Part shown: in pieces, positions 23,135-23,135 of the stretch | Layout: every line of letters begins with the position of its first letter | Position numbering within the stretch: position 1 is the first letter of the stretch | From: an uncultured Collinsella sp. | GTDB lineage: Bacteria; Actinomycetota; Coriobacteriia; Coriobacteriales; Coriobacteriaceae | Length of the DNA: 23,135 nucleotides | Direction: 5' to 3' | Assembly (NCBI GenBank): GCA_900755685.1 | Contig: CAAEHI010000046.1 | Span: 1-23,135 of the forward strand | Made by a program: the position numbers and the translations under genes | Notes under the pieces: model-generated | Told to the model about the DNA's origin: nothing | Databases searched by the model: none | The model's input: the letters and a program-made list of their open reading frames with translations, nothing else

Positions 23135-23135
23135 A

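Overview
The window looks like chromosome from a high-GC gut actinobacterium of the Coriobacteriia, most likely Collinsella or a close relative. The reasons are a dnaK-grpE-dnaJ-hspR operon with a MerR-type HspR at its end, a nadA-nadB-nadC-niaR operon, a Ni-dependent NikR next to hypF, and GC-rich codon use. The genus is an inference; no rRNA or other marker is present.

Layout. 1-111: tail of an IS3-family element. 168-371 (-): small Pro/acidic protein. 504-3131 (-): clpB with its own terminator. 3132-5083: an AT-richer, repeat-laden region with one membrane-anchored hypothetical protein (4023-4670, +) lying between two copies of a composite hairpin repeat. 5084-7384 (-): aconitase-family hydratase. 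7677-11976 (-): heat-shock operon dnaK-grpE-dnaJ-hspR. 12571-12756 (+): 2[4Fe-4S] ferredoxin, sharing a bidirectional terminator with the next operon. 12898-16765 (-): de novo NAD operon nadA-nadB-nadC-niaR, with a large palindrome overlapping the nadA promoter. 17058-19057 (+): LytTR response regulator and GHKL sensor kinase, overlapping by one base. 19076-19651 (-): a divergent protein resembling uracil-DNA glycosylases. 19788-20108 (+): thioredoxin. 20340-21102 (+): an 82-aa protein and NikR one base apart. 21220-23043 (+): hypF, which is broken.

How the genes relate. ClpB and the DnaK system form a disaggregation network. The clpB and dnaK upstream regions share a 27-bp imperfect palindrome (22 of 27 bases identical), a good candidate for an HspR-controlled element. 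NiaR is the last gene of the NAD operon it probably represses. NikR and HypF both point to nickel and [NiFe]-hydrogenase maturation.

Most notable observations. (1) hypF loses homology near its PGG motif, and the last ~84 bases of the window encode the downstream HypF segment on the opposite strand: a fold-back or inversion junction. (2) The paired composite repeats around 3.3-3.66 kb and 4.68-4.99 kb carry three versus two tandem TCTGTAACA hairpins plus a minus-strand terminator. (3) Nearly every intergenic gap holds a long palindrome of different sequence. (4) The dnaK-operon DnaJ has no zinc finger. (5) NikR has a His/Cys-rich N-terminal extension. I saw no tRNA, rRNA or CRISPR array. All family calls come from reading motifs, without any database search.
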